The notes under the pieces are model-generated. The model did no database searches. It worked only from the letters and a program-made list of their open reading frames with translations, and was not told where the DNA came from. The translations under genes were made by a program, and so were the position numbers. Below, one piece after another: positions 6,337 through 10,123 of a stretch of DNA of 10,123 nucleotides; the first letter of the stretch is position 1; each line of letters starts with the position of its first letter. Origin of the DNA: J084 sp964471405 (GTDB lineage: Bacteria > Pseudomonadota > Alphaproteobacteria > Sphingomonadales > Rhodothalassiaceae); the NCBI GenBank assembly GCA_964471405.1, contig CAYYGH010000075.1, forward strand, positions 1 to 10,123, given 5' to 3'.

Positions 6337-7527
6337 ATGCTGACGGAGAGCGATCTGGAACGTCTGCAGTCGGGCATTGGCGGCCGTGCGGACGGTGTGC
6401 TGTCCCTTTACTGCGACATCAACCCGGCCCGTCCCGAGAATGCCGGCAAGGCCTGGCTGAAGCGGGTCAAGAACACCATCAGCGAGATGCCGGAGCTTCA
6501 CAGGCCCCGCAAACATGGGCCGACGATGGCACAGGCTCTCTACGAGCTGCTGGCCGAAGAGCGTCCGGATGCGCGCACGCTGGCGCTGTTTGCGGCCGAA
6601 GATGCTCATGGGGACCTCCTGCTGGAGCGCTTCGATCTGCAGGTGGAGCTGCCGGTGGTCGATCTGGCCCACGGGCGCGTGGAGGCCCGCTTCGGCCGCC
6701 CCTATATCGCTCCTTTCGTCTATGCCTTTGATGAATACGAGCGGGTCGGCGTGCTGCATCTCAGGCGCGGAGCCTGGCGGTTCTGGGAAATCTTCCTGGA
6801 CGAGGTGGAAGAGGCCACCCGGACATTCGCCGAGCTGACCCCGCAGGACTGGGAGGAGCTGCAGCGGACGATCAAGGGGCTGGAAAGCATTCCCTTCCGC
6901 GTCAAGAGCACGACCTTGAAGGACAAGGTCCAGGCCCGCGTCCAGGTCTGGGCGCACAAGTTCTACGGGCGGCTTGCCCGTCTGCTTGAGAAGGCCGTGA
7001 TCGCGCGGGACATGAACCGCCTGGTGCTGCTGGGAGAAGACTGGCAGATGCGCCTGTTTGCGGGCTATCTGAACCGCAATCTGCGCGGGCGGATCGTCGG
7101 CATGGTCGAGCAGCCGTCTACCGCAGCCGATCCCAATCCGAAGGAGCTGCTTGCGCGCGTGCGTCCCGTCCTCGATGCGGCCGAGCGTGCGGAGGAAATG
7201 GCACTCCTTGATTCCATCCGCGAACAGCCCGGCGTCTGGGGACTGGCGGCGGTGCTGGATGCGCTCCAGATCGGTCGTGCGGAAGTCGTCGTCCTGCCCT
7301 GGCAGGTTGACCAGACGGTCTGGCGTGCCGACGAAAGCGGTCTGTTCTTTGCCGATGCCACGGCCGGCGCGGAAGCCGAAGCCGGTCCCGGCCGTGACGT
7401 GCCGCTGCGCGATCACATCTTCGATCTGGCGGCTTCCTACGGCACGCGGCTCGAGTTCGTGCGGGGCGAATCGGAGGACCGGCTGAAGCGCGAATTCGCA
7501 GGGGTGGCCGCACGCCTGCGCTGGTAG
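6337..7527 (+). CDS. eRF1/Pelota-like (baeRF-type) protein, putative ribosome-associated factor
   Basis: 396 residues with the three-part layout of bacterial eRF1-like (baeRF) proteins. The N-terminal domain (about 1-120) contains VLSLYCDINP at 21-30 and WLKRVKNTI, a usual baeRF opening. The middle RNase H-fold-like domain (about 125-260) has HKFYGRLARLLEK and RLVLLGEDWQMRLFAGYL. The C-terminal L7Ae/eRF1 domain-3-like region (about 265-396) has WGLAAVLDALQIGRAEVVVL and ends GVAARLRW, like the AxLRY ends of relatives. There is no GGQ motif, so classical peptide release is unlikely; members are proposed to act in ribosome rescue or hibernation, but this is not shown for this protein. ATG 6337 is preferred (GGAGAAAGGATGAGG just upstream); in-frame ATG 6271 would add 22 hydrophilic residues. 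It lies 128 bases after the HdeD gene. The family call rests on motif memory, not a search. Confidence 0.72.
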   Translation: MLTESDLERLQSGIGGRADGVLSLYCDINPARPENAGKAWLKRVKNTISEMPELHRPRKHGPTMAQALYELLAEERPDARTLALFAAEDAHGDLLLERFDLQVELPVVDLAHGRVEARFGRPYIAPFVYAFDEYERVGVLHLRRGAWRFWEIFLDEVEEATRTFAELTPQDWEELQRTIKGLESIPFRVKSTTLKDKVQARVQVWAHKFYGRLARLLEKAVIARDMNRLVLLGEDWQMRLFAGYLNRNLRGRIVGMVEQPSTAADPNPKELLARVRPVLDAAERAEEMALLDSIREQPGVWGLAAVLDALQIGRAEVVVLPWQVDQTVWRADESGLFFADATAGAEAEAGPGRDVPLRDHIFDLAASYGTRLEFVRGESEDRLKREFAGVAARLRW

Positions 7528-7616
7528 CGTCATCCTTGCGCTTGTGCGCCCGCGCCCTTTCCCCAATTCGCCGGCAAGGCGGATGTCAGGCGCGCAGTCC
7601 ACGGCGGCGGACCTCT

Positions 7617-7641
7617 GTCGGAAGGCGAAGAGCCTTCCGGC
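7617..7641 (+). terminator. Perfect hairpin downstream of the baeRF gene
   Basis: CGGAAGGC (7619-7626) and GCCTTCCG (7632-7639) form eight pairs around a GAAGA loop, extendable by a T-G and a G-C pair. It sits about 90 bases after the stop and has no T-run behind it. Probably the end of the HdeD-baeRF transcript. Confidence 0.45.
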
Positions 7642-7875
7642 ACCCCGCCGGCGCATGGCGATGTTGCCGCGTATCCTCCATGATAGGCAGGTGCTGTGCT
7701 GTTCGATTCTGTTCCAGAAAAGAAGGAAGAGCAGCACTCCAATCCAGAAACGAATGAAATCTATAGCTTTTTTCCATCAGGGTATTTACAGCTGTTTTCT
7801 CCTCCAAACGCTGCAATTCCATCCATCAAGGCTCTCTCATCTTCGGCAAAGGACGGTCTGAGTGAGTCCACATCC

Positions 7876-7905
7876 CCCCATCAAGCACAGCCCCTATGGG
7901 GTTTT
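7876..7905 (+). terminator. Possible weak intrinsic terminator or attenuator upstream of rloA-like gene
   Basis: CCCCAT (7876-7881) can pair with ATGGGG (7896-7901) across a 14-base loop, and TTTT follows at 7902-7905. An inner CCCC-TAT-GGGG stem is the alternative. The stem is short, so this may only partly insulate the downstream cassette from read-through. Confidence 0.3.
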
Positions 7906-7984
7906 GCGGTTGCCCTTCTCTTTCGGGCGCTTCAAATCCGGAGACGGGTTCGTTCCAGCCTCTTTGCTTATGGCGATTGAGGCG

Positions 7985-8035
7985 CATATTTACATGTTTT
8001 TGACATTTTTGTGGACTTATATGCATGTATATATG
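7985..8035. repeat. Inverted repeat flanking a TTGACA box (candidate operator)
   Basis: CATATTTACATG (7985-7996) and CATGTATATATG (8024-8035) are inverted copies matching at 11 of 12 positions, with 27 bases between them. Each half is itself a rough CAT-N6-ATG dyad. The halves are centred 39 bases apart, near four helical turns. They enclose TTGACA at 8000-8005. The ATPase start is at 8091, 56 bases after the second half. An operator or regulatory stem is plausible; the regulator is not in the window. Confidence 0.5.
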
Positions 8036-8037
8036 AG
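8000..8037 (+). promoter_or_regulatory. Candidate promoter region for the RloA/RloB-like cassette
   Basis: A perfect TTGACA lies at 8000-8005 in the most AT-rich part of the window, and TATATA at 8028-8033 is the nearest good -10, but the 22-base spacing is too long. A second pairing, TTGTGG (8009-8014) with TATGAG (8032-8037), has the ideal 17 bases but weaker boxes. A promoter here is likely; its exact boxes are not settled. Confidence 0.4.
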
Positions 8038-8090
8038 AATGTCTCCATCGCTCGACATTGGCCTTAGGCCGCTGGGAGAGGTATCCAGTG

Positions 8091-9398
8091 ATGCTGCTGC
8101 GTTTTGCGGTTTCCAATCACCGTTCTTTCAAGGAGGAACAGGAACTGCTCATGACGGCAAGTTCCCTGAAAGAAAACCAGGAGACCTTGATCGAGTCTGA
8201 TGCGCCATCAGTCAAAGAGAAGGTTTTGCCCGTTGCTTTGATATATGGCCCCAATGCGTCCGGAAAAAGTAATTTTGTGACGGCTCTTCGTTTTTTGAAA
8301 GGTGCCGTGTTGTTTTCGCATGAAAGGCGCAAGATGGGGGAGCACAGGATTCCGCGTCATGTGTACAAGCTAGATCCGGAATGGCTTGATCGCCCTACCA
8401 TTCTGGATCTTGAGTTTGTGCTGGAGGGGGTGCGCTACAACTACGGCTTTGCAGCAACAGATCAGGAATTTCAGAGTGAGTGGCTCTATTCCCACCCCGA
8501 GGGCCGGCGGCGACGCCTGTTCGAGCGAAAGGGTGATAATATCACCTTCGGTCGCACTCTGACCGGCAGCAATTGGCGGCTTTGGGAAAGCACGCGAGAA
8601 GACAGCCTGTTCCTTTCGGTAGCCGCGCAGAACAATCACAAGATCCTGCGACCGATCGCGGAGTTTCTGACTTCTCTTTTGGTGGTCGGCTCACGTGAAC
8701 GGCCATCTGCCTTCTTGGGAGGAGGGCGATTGAAGGAACCTCCTTCTCGTGTCATGACATTCCTGCAACAGATGGGTACGGGGATCGTCGACAGCCGGCT
8801 GATTACGAAGAAAATCCCCTCAGAAGATATCAAATTCCGGCACGCTCTGATCACGGCCTTGCGGAGTATGGGAGAGGAAATAGGAGAAGAAGTAGACGAG
8901 CCGGATGAATTCCAAATTCTCCAGTTTGCTCATCACGGCAAGGGCGGACGCAAGGTATTCTTCGAGATCGAGGATGAAAGTGACGGAACGCTCCGCCTTC
9001 TTACTCTTCTGGACCCTGTTTTTACCGCCTTGGAAACGGGTGGAAGCGTCATCATCGACGAGTTGGAAGCGAGCCTGCATACGGAGGCTGCATCCGCTAT
9101 CCTGCGTCTGTTCCTGTCGAAGAAGACCAACCCCCATGGTGCGCAGCTGATTGCCACGACCCATAACACGAATCTTCTGAACACTGAAGAGCTGAGGCGC
9201 GACATGGTCTGGTTCGTGGAGAAGGATGAGGAAGGGGCGAGCCATCTTTATCCGCTTTCGGATTTTCGCACTCGCAAGGAGTGGAATATCGAACGGGGGT
9301 ATTTGCAGGGACGCTTCGGCGCAATCCCTTTTTGCGGAGGCGTTGAACGTCTGATCGGGGAGCTGGAGGAATGGGAAGGGGCCGGGGAGCAAGCCTGA
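8091..9398 (+). CDS. AAA15-type ABC/SMC-like ATPase, RloA/AbiLi-like defence component
   Basis: 435-residue ATPase of the class often paired with a nuclease or effector in antiphage modules (RloA, AbiLi, PARIS AriA, Septu PtuA type). The start MLLRFAVSNHRSF is typical of AAA_15/AAA_21 proteins. Walker A GPNASGKS is at 53-60 (Lys59, Ser60). An ABC-signature-like ESDGTLRLLTLL is at about 296-307. Walker B is VIIDE with Asp323-Glu324, followed by the D-loop LEASLH (325-330), and the switch histidine His358 is in ATTHNT. All ATPase motifs are intact, so it should be active. ATG 8091 has GGGAGAGG at 8074-8081, nine bases before; an in-frame GTG at 8088 and TTG at 8058 are less likely. Its codons use more A/T-ending choices than hflKC or degP, suggesting transfer. 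It overlaps the RloB gene by 28 bases, so they form one operon. Which named system it belongs to needs a profile search. Confidence 0.85.
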   Translation: MLLRFAVSNHRSFKEEQELLMTASSLKENQETLIESDAPSVKEKVLPVALIYGPNASGKSNFVTALRFLKGAVLFSHERRKMGEHRIPRHVYKLDPEWLDRPTILDLEFVLEGVRYNYGFAATDQEFQSEWLYSHPEGRRRRLFERKGDNITFGRTLTGSNWRLWESTREDSLFLSVAAQNNHKILRPIAEFLTSLLVVGSRERPSAFLGGGRLKEPPSRVMTFLQQMGTGIVDSRLITKKIPSEDIKFRHALITALRSMGEEIGEEVDEPDEFQILQFAHHGKGGRKVFFEIEDESDGTLRLLTLLDPVFTALETGGSVIIDELEASLHTEAASAILRLFLSKKTNPHGAQLIATTHNTNLLNTEELRRDMVWFVEKDEEGASHLYPLSDFRTRKEWNIERGYLQGRFGAIPFCGGVERLIGELEEWEGAGEQA

Positions 9399-10012
9399 AA
9401 CGGAGCAGGCCGCACAGACCTCCGCGGCCGCGCTTCGTGATCGTCTGCGAGGGGAAAAGGACGGAGCCTGACTATTTTCGAGCTCTAAAGGAGCATATCG
9501 GTAGAACTCCTTTGATCGAAATCAAGATTGTCGAAGGGGTCAACAGCCCCGAGCGCGTCGCCAGGCGGGCAATCGAGGAGCGCAGGCGGGAGGAGAGGAA
9601 GGGAGGCAGATACGACGGCGATCAATTCTGGGCCGTCTTCGATCGCGATCAGGATGCGCATTATTATGACGCCGTCTCTTCATGCGAGAAAGCAGGCATC
9701 GGCGTGGCACGCTCCAATCCCTGCTTCGAGTTATGGCTGATCCTGCACTTTCAGGACTACGACAATGCAGTAACGTCCAAGGGTCTGCAAAGAGATTGTG
9801 AAAGGATCATAGGCGGAGGCTACCACCACAGGAAAGGCAAGACCACGGACTTCAGCCCTTTCATGGCCCGTCTGGAAGAGGCTGAAAGCCGCGCCGAGCA
9901 GCAGTTCGAACGAAGACGGAGGGTTGCTGCATCGGATGGAAGATTGCCACCGCCCTATACCACCGTGTTCCGTCTCACGCGGGCCGTGAAGAAGGCCGCC
10001 AGGAAAGAGTGA
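9371..10012 (+). CDS. rloB: RloB family protein (AbiLii-like), Toprim-like putative effector
   Basis: 213-residue RloB-family protein. A basic N-terminal tail (1-21, rich in Arg/Pro) precedes FVIVCEGKRTEPDYF, with Glu27 and Glu32. A second acidic motif, WAVFDRDQD, has Asp91 and Asp93, then comes SNPCFELWLILHF (115-127), the RloB hallmark, and a C-terminal PPYTTVFRLTRAV segment. The E...DxD arrangement resembles Toprim nucleases of OLD/Gabija/PARIS effectors; nuclease activity is inferred, not known. The likely model is that the upstream ATPase senses or gates and this protein acts on nucleic acid. ATG 9371 lies inside the ATPase gene in another frame, with GGAGG only one base upstream, which is unusually close; a CTG at 9395 overlapping the ATPase stop is a speculative alternative. 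No hsd restriction genes, near which rlo genes were first described, lie in the window. Confidence 0.85.
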   Translation: MGRGRGASLKRSRPHRPPRPRFVIVCEGKRTEPDYFRALKEHIGRTPLIEIKIVEGVNSPERVARRAIEERRREERKGGRYDGDQFWAVFDRDQDAHYYDAVSSCEKAGIGVARSNPCFELWLILHFQDYDNAVTSKGLQRDCERIIGGGYHHRKGKTTDFSPFMARLEEAESRAEQQFERRRRVAASDGRLPPPYTTVFRLTRAVKKAARKE

Positions 10013-10037
10013 GGCAGAGCAGGCACTCAGCCCTTTC
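10003..10037. terminator. Possible two-way terminator between convergent genes
   Basis: GAAAG (10003-10007) can pair with CTTTC (10033-10037), and TGAG (10010-10013) with CTCA (10026-10029); an alternative is GAGTG/CACTC. The stem spans both stop codons of the convergent genes. Pairing is interrupted, so confidence is low. Confidence 0.3.
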
Positions 10038-10123
10038 GCGCGTCGTCGATAGGGGGACGTTCCGGCAGGGTTTCGATCGGGAGTGCTTCGAGCTTGGCGA
10101 GCAGGAGGGAGAGGATCGCGGCC
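10027..10123 (-). CDS. C-terminal end of an unidentified minus-strand gene
   Basis: Reading the minus strand from the window edge gives 31 open codons ending in TGA (10029-10027). The residues start AAILSLLLAKLEALPIE and end PPIDDARKG: a Leu-rich helix, then a Pro-containing charged tail. Codon third positions are mostly G or C, like the chromosome. The gene converges on rloB with 14 bases between stops. I do not recognise the family from this fragment; it could be a core gene marking the right edge of the acquired cassette or a further accessory gene. Confidence 0.5.
   Translation of the reverse strand, partial: AAILSLLLAKLEALPIETLPERPPIDDARKG

Larger units (their letters stand above)
7528..8090. 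other. Gene-poor region, GC-rich then AT-rich, upstream of the RloA/RloB-like cassette
   Basis: No convincing gene. The first 150 bases are GC-rich like the flanks and carry the 7617-7641 hairpin. From about 7690 the base composition drops, and 7981-8040 is only about 30% G+C by hand count. ORFs of 70-105 codons on both strands here have no recognisable domain and lack good ribosome-binding sites. The stretch 7876-7948 has several short stems: CCCCAT (7876-7881) with ATGGGG (7896-7901) followed by TTTT, GCCC/GGGC, and CCG/CGG. The string TTCAAATCCG recalls a tRNA T-loop, but no tRNA cloverleaf can be folded around it by eye. Confidence 0.6.

Noticed and set aside
6133..7737. 534-codon open frame on the minus strand opposite the baeRF gene
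   Set aside because: Shadow of the plus-strand gene, with no recognisable motif and low-complexity His/Arg/Gln content.
7925..7955. tRNA-like T-loop strings
   Set aside because: TTCAAATCC and GGGTTCG occur, but I could not form acceptor, D and anticodon stems around them, so no tRNA is called.
7696..7980. 94-codon plus-strand ORF in the same spacer
   Set aside because: No ribosome-binding site, no domain, and it spans several small hairpins; probably chance.
7826..8116. 96-codon minus-strand ORF in the spacer upstream of the ATPase
   Set aside because: It crosses the AT-rich promoter zone and the start of the ATPase gene, has no recognised domain and mixed composition. Kept as noncoding, though a homology search would settle it.

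Overview
The window is a high-GC stretch of bacterial chromosome, most likely from an alphaproteobacterium. The evidence is the order hflK-hflC-DUF2065-degP read divergently from an mrp-type Fe-S carrier gene, an arrangement familiar from that class, and a strong G/C bias in third codon positions that opens long spurious antisense ORFs. The exact genus cannot be read from the sequence.

Left part (1-1230): an Mrp/ApbC-family P-loop ATPase on the minus strand, cut by the window edge at its C-terminus, then a 131-base divergent intergenic region with candidate promoters for both directions.

Middle (1228-5290): hflK, hflC, a DUF2065 small membrane protein and a DegP/DegQ-type periplasmic protease, all on the plus strand. 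HflK and HflC form the membrane complex that restrains FtsH; DegP degrades or holds misfolded envelope proteins. This is an envelope quality-control cluster. Two GC-rich hairpins follow degP.

Second block (5576-7527): an HdeD-family six-helix membrane protein, then a three-domain eRF1/Pelota-like (baeRF-type) protein without a GGQ motif. Both read plus, each with a good ribosome-binding site. The baeRF protein is the least characterised housekeeping-looking gene here.

Right part (7528-10123): about 560 bases without a convincing gene, changing from GC-rich to strikingly AT-rich just before a two-gene cassette: an AAA15/RloA-like ATPase overlapping by 28 bases an RloB-family protein with Toprim-like acidic motifs. 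This resembles the RloA-RloB / AbiL type of antiphage module and is probably horizontally acquired. An 11-of-12 inverted repeat lies 56 bases upstream of the ATPase start and is a candidate operator. The last 97 bases hold the C-terminal end of an unidentified minus-strand gene converging on rloB.

No rRNA, tRNA, CRISPR array, insertion sequence or complete integrase was seen. The best candidates for something little described are the RloA/RloB-like pair with its dyad, and the baeRF protein beside HdeD.
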